This document shows, piece after piece, positions 25,401 to 33,030 of a stretch of DNA of 64,000 bases; positions within the stretch are counted from its first letter, which is position 1; every line of letters begins with the position of its first letter. The notes below the pieces were generated by a model. It was not told the origin of the DNA and made no database searches. It worked only from the letters and a program-made list of their open reading frames with translations. The DNA is from Oligosphaera ethanolica. Lineage in GTDB: Bacteria > Verrucomicrobiota > Lentisphaeria > Oligosphaerales > Oligosphaeraceae. The stretch covers positions 5,058,227 through 5,122,226 of the forward strand of contig NZ_JAUSVL010000001.1 in the NCBI RefSeq assembly GCF_030814695.1, given 5' to 3'. Made by a program: the position numbers and the translations under genes.

Positions 25401-25667
25401 ATTGACGGCAGCATGCTGGCCGTTGGCAAGAGCTACCGCCTGAGCTTCTGGGTCAAGATGCGCAATCTTGCGCGCTGGCTGCCCATCGAAGTCAAACACG
25501 ACTTCCCGGCCATCCTCCACAACGCCTTCCAGGCCCCGGACGGCGACAGCGCGGTCCTGATGATCAATATCAGCGACGTCGCCCAAAGCGGCACCCTCCA
25601 CTGGCAGGGCCAGGAATCCACGCACACCCTCAAGCCATGGGAACTCAAACTCGTCGAGACTAAATAG
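22434..25667 (+). CDS. Secreted DUF6259-like glycosidase with CBM-like domains
   Basis: A 1077-residue protein with a signal peptide (about 1-24) after AGGAGA. A beta-rich N-terminal domain precedes a TIM-barrel-like region (about 310-600) with acidic candidates in DVVQLDQVVGG (about 478-488) and SMESPQE (about 539). Two jelly-roll segments resembling CBM4/9 follow (LVKNGDFD around 626; LLPNPGFEDW around 922). I relate the barrel to DUF6259, predicted glycoside hydrolases common in Lentisphaerota. The substrate is unknown. A doubled 9-base ACTTGGTGG lies in the upstream gap. The gene stands alone on the plus strand. Confidence 0.7.
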   Translation: MARSIISGLIIMLSLTLLAPLWGQGAIREEGDVVIIQNTGNILRLSKTGAGAILSFQDRQSGREYLADGNDTPLFQLLLTRAGDQSGETITLSSNDAARMTVTVLPKDGGQDAVELHYSGFADWPQLAVHCRIAVQAGDALLRWRLRVSGAPTLVLEDSQYPLLLLKDRLGDSRADDMALAGATEGGAFMAPGDWKQGFQRRYIQPGSLAAQFASFHDPAGGVFTATQDAVGYHKTVAIARQNRGVEYSWSHQCFHPLTAPYELPYDVVCTTFRSADPARPCDWRDAADIHKRWAVTQPWCAQTVAARQDIPDWIKRGCIRVQWELRSDGEPDAVCDWLDNKWSKHFPNLPPFMTFLGYERIASWVAPKYTPFYPSDEAFTAMTRRIADMGGHVCLFPSTYQWTLTLRPKPDGSCDWDDRKDFAAIGEKHAIKDRQGNVMLKKPSWLYGGQTAALCRGDAWTREFFRAAVNDMAARGVDVVQLDQVVGGAWPSDGRTACFSPDHGHAPGFGRWDVDAFHEQMALLRARANAKYPRMVFSMESPQELFAQEFGLYDYRHARSVFIINQWEQYPRQHAAIFPYLYHEYMPVFQIPPHSEPVGLILAQAVVSGEMPSCKQHQMEFPGEPLVKNGDFDVPSMPPANWRIWRSQPYGPAIVDYDSATPGQGAAALRVVGTDDSEDVHVYQVLALAEAHLAVGGKYRLRFMMKSDALSGTGAVSLSAMSDSNWQFWKELDAWHTNALSSQGWQSYEQPFTIPADTKAMRITLRLKGKGSITFDQIVLDELHADGSYAELTRPGNAVFTIMSQWAALATAGAGKYFMQGKLLHPPPLTTARFEHQMTSGKAAKLNGQLYTMMKDASKLVDSASCTIDIVSGESTWQQHSMDITITAGAVEFHVPISLRQKGEMLLDDFKLTEIGGNGDNLLPNPGFEDWADPTQAPASWQHIAEYQGRVFKGTFHREEKDVRSGNYAIRLASAANDDLAHLKQVLPIDGSMLAVGKSYRLSFWVKMRNLARWLPIEVKHDFPAILHNAFQAPDGDSAVLMINISDVAQSGTLHWQGQESTHTLKPWELKLVETK

Positions 25668-25710
25668 CTTGTTGAGAGCGGCTACGCTTTGAACACTATC
25701 GGCAGGGCGG

Positions 25711-26001
25711 TCAGCCCAAGAGGATGGCCAGGATCACTAGCGCAGCGCAGAGGGCAATGACGAGCCACAGTCCGCGCTGGCGATACCAGGGCCGGGCAGC
25801 GACGCCGGAGCCGGGGGAGCCGCCAGCACTGGGCGGTTGACCGTCTTTTGCGGCTTGGCCGAGGGGCGCGCCGGGATTGAAGAGCGTGGCGAAGGCGCGC
25901 TGGCGGGCGCGTTCGCTCATAATCTCGATGACTTCTTCGCGGGTGATTTCGCCCTTCTGAAGTTTTTCGCCGAGTTCGTCGTCCGTTGGATAATCGACCA
26001 T
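25711..26001 (-). CDS. Small tail-anchored membrane protein
   Basis: A 96-residue protein I do not recognise. A charged helical N-terminus (TDDELGEKLQKGEITREEVI) is followed by a Gly/Pro-rich linker and a single C-terminal membrane helix (LWLVIALCAALVILAILLG) ending at the last residue. This is the layout of a tail-anchored cytosolic-facing protein. It lies on the minus strand between two large glycosidase-like genes and ends 43 bases from the end of the plus-strand one. Coding is supported by the amphipathic N-terminus and consistent composition, not by homology. Confidence 0.6.
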   Translation of the reverse strand: MVDYPTDDELGEKLQKGEITREEVIEIMSERARQRAFATLFNPGAPLGQAAKDGQPPSAGGSPGSGVAARPWYRQRGLWLVIALCAALVILAILLG

Positions 26002-26111
26002 GATACGCTCGCATTCAATGGATTAGTGGAGTGAGTAAGGTCAATCGGCGCCCTGTGCTCTTCGCACAAGGCGCCGGCGGGCCGATACTCATCGCTGGGT
26101 GATAATGTTGC

Positions 26112-29100
26112 TTACTGCGCCACGCTGATGCTGGTTCCAACGGGAGCGCTGAATGAACGCAGTTGGTAGGGCGCCAGAGACAACGCGGCTTTGCCGGCGG
26201 CGTGTTCGACGGCTGGACTGTTGGTTAGCAGGTCGGTGATCTGCGGGGCAGCGATAGTGAGGGTGATGGTCGCCGGCTGGTGATCAGTATTGACGACGTA
26301 GAACCAGGTCTTGCCGGCATACTCCGTCTGGCGCACTTTGACAACAGCGCTGTTACTTTCGACATCGCTGAAGACTTTGGCCGGCAGGGCGCGGAATGCC
26401 CGCGCGAAAGGCACGAGATAGTCCTCCATACCGTAGGTGCCAATGAGGAAGCCGCCTTTGCTGAAGCCGACCAGGTCGTGGTAGCGCAGAGGCAGCACGT
26501 AGTGGCGCATGGCGTGGTAGGACGCCGGATTGATGGTGGTCACCCGCCACGTGTGCTCGTTCAGCCAGGGCGCCGACAGCGAATTGGCCTTGTCGCCCTT
26601 GTTGACGCTGCCGATGGCAGATTCCCAGTAGCGGTCGTGCATGTGTATCCACGGCCAGCGAGCCGTGTTGAGCGCGTTATAGAAGCCGGGGAGGGTGTCC
26701 AGTATCCGCTGATGCGCCTGTGATTCGGGACTGCCGTAGGCATGCACTTCGCGCCAGCGGTAGTCCGCCGGTACCAGCGCCTGGCAGATGACGACGTTCG
26801 GCGTGTCGGCAAAAAGCCGCGCGTCCAGACCGGCCTCGCGGTTCATGCTGTCCAGAAAATCCTCCTGGGTGAAATTGGGATGTTTGTTATCGGCAGGCAT
26901 GAAACTGTTGACGACCAGCCGCAGGTCCGGTCGGGCGGCAGCCAGCCGTGCCGCGATGTCCTTGTACCAGCGCGCCAGCGTGCGGCAACGCCAAGCTATC
27001 CACTCGTCACGAGCGTTCGCATTGAGCCACGTGGCGTACTCTTTGCCGCGCAGGGGATTCTGGCGATCAGCCGGTACAGTGATGCCCGTTTCACGGGTAA
27101 AGGCGTCAATGACGTAGTCGTTATAGCCGGCCTGGATATCGCCAAACCACAACACACAATGGCGGGTGAGGTGAAACACTACGCCCTTGAAGGATGGATG
27201 ATCCTTGCCGTCGGCGATCATGGCGTCAATATCGGCCGTGATCTGATTCATCACGTCGGGATGCGCAATATTGAAATTGGGGGGCGAGTTGTGCCAGCCA
27301 CCGGGATTGGGCTTGCCAGTGTCCAGGATGGATATGGCCTTGGGATGCAGACTGCCGTCGGAGAGGCTTGCTTTGGTCACATAGCCATCTGGCACCGGTA
27401 TGGTGTTCTGATTGATCGTCGGCATGAAATACAGGCCCTCGGCGTCAAATTTGGTATAAAACGCCTTGAGGAACTGCTGCGCGTGCCCGCGAGGATTGTA
27501 GCGCTCGCCAATGGGACCGTGGTACCACGAACCGGGATAGGCAAGGAGGTTCTGACCGGAGTACTTCATGTACGCAGCCGTCCGGTTGATCATGGATTCC
27601 AGGCCCGGCATGGATCCGCCGGATACCGCAAAGTCGTAGTTAATGGCCGGGTCTTCGTAGTACAGCGCCACCACGCGCTCCCAGCCGTCAATGGCCGGCG
27701 GCTTGACAACCGGCGCCGCCGGCAACCCTGAAGCAACTTTGTACACCCGGATGGCCGATACCGCTGCTGGGGCATTCTCCCGCGCCGTCATGAAAATGAC
27801 ACTGACATCGCGAGCATTGGCCCAGTACAGGCAGCGAGACGTCAGGATCTGGTGCTGGTTGGGGTATTCGTCACCCGCGGCATAGCCCGTCTGCAACTCA
27901 TACTCACTGCCGCGATGAGCAGAGGTCTGCACCAGGATGTCCGCTGTGCGGACTTTGTCGTCGGGATAGTCGATCTCAAAACAGTAAAGGTGATGGTCGT
28001 CGGGAAGCTGAAAACGCAGAGCGAAACGACTGCCCTTGGCGGTCGCGGCTTCAAGGTACTTCACGCCCGCAAGTTCGCCGATGTCGCACTGGCCGACGCT
28101 GACAAAGCGGTCGGCGTCCGGCACGGCGTCCAGCACCAAGGTGTCGACGAGATCCAGCTGCAGGTCACTGCCGGCGGCGATTTCCGGGTTCTCGGCGGCG
28201 AGCACCCACAGGTCCTGGCTGACTGGCTCGGCAAGCTTCTCAGAACGGATGAGCAGCTGGTGTTTTCCCGGCGCGCTGGCGGGCAGGTCAACCACAATTG
28301 CCTTGCTGCCCATTGTGGGCGCTAAGCTCTGTTGGCCAACGGCCACGGTCTTGCTGTTGCTGTCCTGCAGTAACCAACTGAAGGGCAGGGGCTCCGACAA
28401 GTGGTTGTTGACCGTGCAAGTCACTGGCGTCGCTTTTCCGGCCAGGACGTACAGCGTATCCAGCGACGTCGTCACTTGGATCATTTCCATACTTAGGTTA
28501 CGGACAGCGTCGGCATTTAGCGGCGCAGAGAAGATCTTCAGATCATCAATCAGGCCGTCGGCCTGCTCTTCGTTGAACATGGATCCCACAAAGAAAGACG
28601 AGAAGGGATCGCCGCGGGTATATTCTTTGCGGGCGCCCTGCATAGCCTGTTTGATTGGGCTATAACCGTCGCTAAGCGAAGCGCTGCCAGCAGGGCGGCC
28701 GTTGTAATACAGCTTGGCACCCTCTTCATTCCAGGTGAAGGCAATATGCCGCCAGGAGCCGCTTAGCAGAGGCGGATTGATGGTGAGATAGCCGTCGAAA
28801 TCGTCGGCAAGATCGCCGCGCAGCCGCGTGTTCCAATACCACAGCCAGATAGCGCCCGAGCCAATACGGTTCTCGGGGCGAGCGAAACCAAAGAGGTTGC
28901 GCCAGTCGGCGTCATTTGTGCGAATGCGATCGCCTTCTTTCCATAATGGTTTGTACCACAAGGAGATAGTACCTCTAATGGGATCAACGTTTGCGGGCAG
29001 GCTGTATTCCAGCGAGGACTTGTCCTGGTAGCTCATTTTGATGGCACGCCCCTTGATGCCGTCCTCAAAGTTGACATTGTCCGCACGCAGGGGCTGCGCC

Positions 29101-29762
29101 TGGCCTTTGGCGAAGGTCGCCGCGGCGCCGTCGTCGAAGCTGGCATGGAAAAGCAATTCAGGCTCGGGACGGGGTATGGGCGGCACGGGTGGCGTCGGAT
29201 AGATGGCCGCGCCGTAGAATTTGAAGACGCCAGCAGTAAGGACATCATAGCGCAAATGGAGGTCGAGAAGGTCGCTGGGCAATTCCTGCGAATACTGAAA
29301 GACCCGCCGACGTCCCTGGAGGGTGATGCTTTTGTGGGTGTAGTAGTGATTGCGACTGGTGGCGCGGCCTTCGAAATAAAGGTGCATTTTACTGCTCGGC
29401 ACGCCATCGATATCAACACTTAACGTGTAATCCTTGCCGATGGCAGCACTGATATCCAAACCGTAGGTCATGATGTGGACTTTTCCCGATCCCTGCTCAA
29501 AGGCCGCTCGGGTATCAATGAGCAGATGGTCGTCTGCCAGGCTGACCTGCAACAACTGGCCGGCCTGGGCATTGTCCGCATACACCCTAAACGTCGCCGC
29601 TCTTTGGCCTGGCATAGTGACATTGGCGCCATTGCCATCGTCGGCCTTGCTGACGATGACGTCCTGCCAGCCCTCCGGCGGAAAGCTCTGTTGGGCGAAG
29701 CACAAAGAACCCAAGGCAAGGCAGGTGGCGAGGGTGGCTACTATGAGCGTTTTTTTTCGCAT
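26112..29762 (-). CDS. Secreted LamG-domain glycosidase-like protein
   Basis: A 1216-residue protein. ATG 29762 is preferred over 29786 because AGGAG precedes it and it begins a clean signal peptide (MRKKTLIVATLATCLALGSL). After a beta domain there is a LamG/concanavalin-like fold (about 195-390, starting ELLFHASFDDG). A beta-rich stretch follows, then a large region from about 690 (DGWERVVALYYEDPAINYDF) that looks like a TIM-barrel hydrolase with a final beta sandwich. I cannot assign a GH family. It is the last gene of a three-gene minus-strand run with the phosphoesterase and GH99-like genes, with gaps near 60 bases. Polysaccharide processing outside the cytoplasm is likely. Confidence 0.68.
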   Translation of the reverse strand: MRKKTLIVATLATCLALGSLCFAQQSFPPEGWQDVIVSKADDGNGANVTMPGQRAATFRVYADNAQAGQLLQVSLADDHLLIDTRAAFEQGSGKVHIMTYGLDISAAIGKDYTLSVDIDGVPSSKMHLYFEGRATSRNHYYTHKSITLQGRRRVFQYSQELPSDLLDLHLRYDVLTAGVFKFYGAAIYPTPPVPPIPRPEPELLFHASFDDGAAATFAKGQAQPLRADNVNFEDGIKGRAIKMSYQDKSSLEYSLPANVDPIRGTISLWYKPLWKEGDRIRTNDADWRNLFGFARPENRIGSGAIWLWYWNTRLRGDLADDFDGYLTINPPLLSGSWRHIAFTWNEEGAKLYYNGRPAGSASLSDGYSPIKQAMQGARKEYTRGDPFSSFFVGSMFNEEQADGLIDDLKIFSAPLNADAVRNLSMEMIQVTTSLDTLYVLAGKATPVTCTVNNHLSEPLPFSWLLQDSNSKTVAVGQQSLAPTMGSKAIVVDLPASAPGKHQLLIRSEKLAEPVSQDLWVLAAENPEIAAGSDLQLDLVDTLVLDAVPDADRFVSVGQCDIGELAGVKYLEAATAKGSRFALRFQLPDDHHLYCFEIDYPDDKVRTADILVQTSAHRGSEYELQTGYAAGDEYPNQHQILTSRCLYWANARDVSVIFMTARENAPAAVSAIRVYKVASGLPAAPVVKPPAIDGWERVVALYYEDPAINYDFAVSGGSMPGLESMINRTAAYMKYSGQNLLAYPGSWYHGPIGERYNPRGHAQQFLKAFYTKFDAEGLYFMPTINQNTIPVPDGYVTKASLSDGSLHPKAISILDTGKPNPGGWHNSPPNFNIAHPDVMNQITADIDAMIADGKDHPSFKGVVFHLTRHCVLWFGDIQAGYNDYVIDAFTRETGITVPADRQNPLRGKEYATWLNANARDEWIAWRCRTLARWYKDIAARLAAARPDLRLVVNSFMPADNKHPNFTQEDFLDSMNREAGLDARLFADTPNVVICQALVPADYRWREVHAYGSPESQAHQRILDTLPGFYNALNTARWPWIHMHDRYWESAIGSVNKGDKANSLSAPWLNEHTWRVTTINPASYHAMRHYVLPLRYHDLVGFSKGGFLIGTYGMEDYLVPFARAFRALPAKVFSDVESNSAVVKVRQTEYAGKTWFYVVNTDHQPATITLTIAAPQITDLLTNSPAVEHAAGKAALSLAPYQLRSFSAPVGTSISVAQ

Positions 29763-29821
29763 GGTGACTCCTGGCGTAATGAGCAATTAATAAAGGATGA
29801 GGATAGCAGTGAGCGCAGACA

Positions 29822-31588
29822 TCAATCCGTCACGGCAAAATAACGCTTGCCAGCGCTTGCGGGCTTTTCAGCGTTGACGCTGAAAGAGCTGTGGCTGTAA
29901 TAGCGCGGATCGCTGACGGTCACGGTCTTTTTGTCTTCACGCTGATACTTGATGGTGACGTGGCTGATGGCAACGCGGCCCGTCTGACCGGGCGCGGGGC
30001 GGATGCTCAAGGCGTTCAGCCGGCGCATGATATTCCGGGGGATGGCGACGCTGCCTTTTTCACTGCGGCCACACGGGCGCCCCTTGGCAATGCTGCCGAT
30101 GACCTGGTCGTTGACGAGCAGCTCGGCGTCAGCATCCGCGCGGACGTAGATAAAATGCAGGACATAGTCGTGTTCGGCCGCAAATGCCTTGTCGCCGTTG
30201 CCGTTGATCAGCAGGCAGCGGGTGCTGCTGGTGCTCTCTTTGCCGTCCTGAAGCGCCTTGAAATCAATGGTGTAGAGATTGTCCGGCCAGGTGGCACTAT
30301 CAAATGACAGGGTCCAGAATGACCACAGCGGCTCGCGACTGCTCATAACCGGTGCCAGCGCGACGTCGTAATTGCGGACCGACGCCGTCAACTCCACCGG
30401 CTTGCCGTAGTCGAGCACGCTTACTGTCAGCGTCTGCTCGCCGCTGCCGATATCTCCCGCTGATGGCGCAATGCGGGCAATGGCGTTGTGCCCTTCGCGA
30501 TTGAAGTACGCCGTGCGTTGAAAAACGCCGTCGTTGACGCTGATCAGCCGGTAGCCCTGCGGCGACCCATCGCTGTTGGGACCGCCCCACCAGGCGCCGG
30601 AGAGAGCGCCGGTGACAAAGATCGGCGCGTCATTGAGCCGCGCTTCATAGTTGTTGTGGAGATGCCCGCAGAATGCCGCCTGGAGATTGTGCCCCTGCAG
30701 CAGTTTCGCCAGTCGGTCCTGGTCACGCAGGCCGCCACTGTGGCCGGGTATTCCCGCCTGCGGTTCATGGCAGAAGAGGATGATGGGCGTACCAGGCTTG
30801 AGCAGCGCGAGGTCTTTTTCCAGCCAGGCAAGCTGTTCGTCCCCAAGTGCTTCGCGATAGCCCAGGCCCTTATGCATCTGGGTGCCATCCAGAGCGTAGA
30901 AACGCACGCCGGCCCAGTCAAAGCTGTAATAGGTCGGCCCAAAGCGATGGCGAAAAAGGCCTTTGCCGTAAAACTCGTGGTTGAGGTCCCGCTCGGGATT
31001 GTTGCTCATAGCGTGCTCATGATTGCCAATGACGTGAAAGAGCGGAAAAGTCCTGTCCGCAATTCCCTGTTCGTAGGCGTCGAACTGCTCAATGCCCTTG
31101 TCTACCGGCAAAGTGTCGGAATTGCCCACTAGATCGCCCGTGTTGATGGCAAAGGCAAAAGGGGCGGGCAGGGCGCCGAGCTGCTCTATAAAGCCCTTCA
31201 GTGCCGGTATCTTCCCGGCCGTAAGGTGCGTATCCGTGAACTGCACAATGTTGAATTCGCGGTCCTGCGGCGCTGCCGCCAAGCCAAAGTCGTGCTCTTT
31301 GCCGGCATCACCCCAGCACCAGAAAGCGCCAACGGGCTCGTGGTCGCTCGGCCGGCAATACCACAGCAGCGGCTTGGCCTCAGTGCTGTCAAGGCTGAAA
31401 CGGCCGTCGGCAGCGCTCTGCACCACGGCGTGCCCGTCGCTAACGACGACGCCGGCCAGGCCGTTCTCGCCGGCGTCAAGCCGGCCATTGCGGTTCTGAT
31501 CCAGGAAGATGTGGCCATTGAAGGTCGCAGCGGTCAGGAGGCCGGGGAGGACGGCAAGGACACACAGTCTTCGCAGAGAGCTAATCAT
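29822..31588 (-). CDS. Secreted calcineurin-like metallophosphoesterase
   Basis: A 588-residue protein with a signal peptide (about 1-20). A short SdrD/Cna-like beta domain (DQNRNGRLDAGENGLAGVVV) precedes a metallophosphoesterase core with all metal motifs: FTDTHL, NTGDLVGN, GNHEHA, FCHEPQ and CGHLH. A C-terminal beta domain follows. The family cleaves phosphomonoesters or diesters; a secreted form could scavenge phosphate or trim decorated glycans. It is the middle gene of the minus-strand run 32784 to 26112. The domain call is firm; the substrate is open. Confidence 0.87.
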   Translation of the reverse strand: MISSLRRLCVLAVLPGLLTAATFNGHIFLDQNRNGRLDAGENGLAGVVVSDGHAVVQSAADGRFSLDSTEAKPLLWYCRPSDHEPVGAFWCWGDAGKEHDFGLAAAPQDREFNIVQFTDTHLTAGKIPALKGFIEQLGALPAPFAFAINTGDLVGNSDTLPVDKGIEQFDAYEQGIADRTFPLFHVIGNHEHAMSNNPERDLNHEFYGKGLFRHRFGPTYYSFDWAGVRFYALDGTQMHKGLGYREALGDEQLAWLEKDLALLKPGTPIILFCHEPQAGIPGHSGGLRDQDRLAKLLQGHNLQAAFCGHLHNNYEARLNDAPIFVTGALSGAWWGGPNSDGSPQGYRLISVNDGVFQRTAYFNREGHNAIARIAPSAGDIGSGEQTLTVSVLDYGKPVELTASVRNYDVALAPVMSSREPLWSFWTLSFDSATWPDNLYTIDFKALQDGKESTSSTRCLLINGNGDKAFAAEHDYVLHFIYVRADADAELLVNDQVIGSIAKGRPCGRSEKGSVAIPRNIMRRLNALSIRPAPGQTGRVAISHVTIKYQREDKKTVTVSDPRYYSHSSFSVNAEKPASAGKRYFAVTD

Positions 31589-31647
31589 GTCGGATCCCTT
31601 TTGGTTAATGATGTATAGTCAGACGCAACAAATTGTCCAAAAGTCAA

Positions 31648-32784
31648 TTAGTGACTCCCAAAGATCTCCTTGACGGCCTTGAGATAGCCATAGCCGTAGA
31701 GATCGTCGGGCTCAAGATAGCTCGTTTCAGTCCACTCATTCCAGCTGTTGATGGTCACCAACGGATGACGATCGGGACGCTGCGCTAAAAAGTCCTTGGC
31801 CATCGCCAACGCCCGAGAAAAATTCTCCGGCGTGTTATTGCGGCAGACCGTCGGGGCGAATTTTTTGAAGCGCGGGTTGTTATCCCAGCCGATGGACACG
31901 TGGGGAAAGTACGGCTGCTGGTAATTTTGGTCGATCTTTTCCCACTCCTTCTGTACGTCGGGCAGGACGTCCAGATAATCGCGGTTCATGTTGGTGAAAT
32001 GCACGAATTGATAGTGGGTGAGGCTGTCAAAGGCCAGGCGATCGAAATCCTGCCGGGTCACGCCGCCGACGTTGGCGTCAACGCCACTGAGGTTATTGCC
32101 ATTTTTTCGCCAGGCCGCAGCCTGCAGATGCAATCCCGGAAAACCGGCCTTGACCGTTTCTTCGCGGAAGAATTCCAGTGCGCGGCAACAGCCGTCGATA
32201 CCGCCCAGGCCATTGATGAGATTCTGCAGCTCATAGATCATAAAGACCGGCTTGCCGTCGATGCAATAATACGATGGCTGGCTGAAATAGCGCTCAATGA
32301 CCCGGTGCACGACGATCTCAAATTCGTGCCGGTCGACGGCGCCGCCCCAGATCACCGTCTGGTGGTTGCGGTCCGACTGCTCAATGTTCCAGACGTGATT
32401 GGCGTCGTGATTGGCCCACATGAGGTAGAATTTGACTCGGTCGTTATTGCGCGCCTTGAGGTAGCCGTTGTTAAGACACTGCTCCAGAAAAGGCCGGCGG
32501 TCATACCAGTACCAGTCGTAGATAAAGACATTGACGCCGTGGTCCGCAGCGGCGGCAATCTGCATCTCCATCACGTAGGGATCGGCTTCATTCACATAGC
32601 CCCACAACGGCCGCCGTGGCCAGTTGTGCTCGGGAGTCTTCTTTACCGAATTTTTTACCGACTGCCATTCGCCCATGCCTTCGCCCCAAAACATCAGCGA
32701 ACGGGGGTCGTCGCCAGTGTAGGCAGGCCAGATATACGCTGCAACATCAATGGCCTGGGGGGCACTTGCTTCTTGTGTGTCCAT
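31648..32784 (-). CDS. GH99/WbsX-like protein
   Basis: A 378-residue TIM-barrel protein opening with DVAAYIWPAYTGDD and ending with TINSWNEWTETSYLEP, both typical of the GH99-like/WbsX family (endo-alpha-mannosidase-like fold). No signal peptide is seen with ATG 32784; the frame is open to 32895 but that extension looks non-native. It heads a minus-strand run with the phosphoesterase and LamG genes and is divergent from the GH36-like gene at 33031. A related but lipid-anchored protein is at 40462-41376. WbsX members are also found in glycan biosynthesis clusters, so hydrolysis is probable but not certain. Confidence 0.82.
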   Translation of the reverse strand: MDTQEASAPQAIDVAAYIWPAYTGDDPRSLMFWGEGMGEWQSVKNSVKKTPEHNWPRRPLWGYVNEADPYVMEMQIAAAADHGVNVFIYDWYWYDRRPFLEQCLNNGYLKARNNDRVKFYLMWANHDANHVWNIEQSDRNHQTVIWGGAVDRHEFEIVVHRVIERYFSQPSYYCIDGKPVFMIYELQNLINGLGGIDGCCRALEFFREETVKAGFPGLHLQAAAWRKNGNNLSGVDANVGGVTRQDFDRLAFDSLTHYQFVHFTNMNRDYLDVLPDVQKEWEKIDQNYQQPYFPHVSIGWDNNPRFKKFAPTVCRNNTPENFSRALAMAKDFLAQRPDRHPLVTINSWNEWTETSYLEPDDLYGYGYLKAVKEIFGSH

Positions 32785-33030
32785 AACGCGTGCTGCTTTT
32801 CCTCTGATTTTTCCGGGCAATGCCGGTTTACCTAATAGCTCAATGGTGTATGGTGAATGCGTGACCGAAACCAGAGCCGTTGGCGATGCCTGCAAAAGCG
32901 AGGCCGTAGCTGCAGACTAGGTCGGCTGAAGGTAAAGTGAAACTATACGGCCCATGCTCAGAATGTAAAGATGGCATAAGCCAGTCGCAGCGTTAAATCA
33001 CTAGCAGGATTTACAAAGACAGGAGCGATC

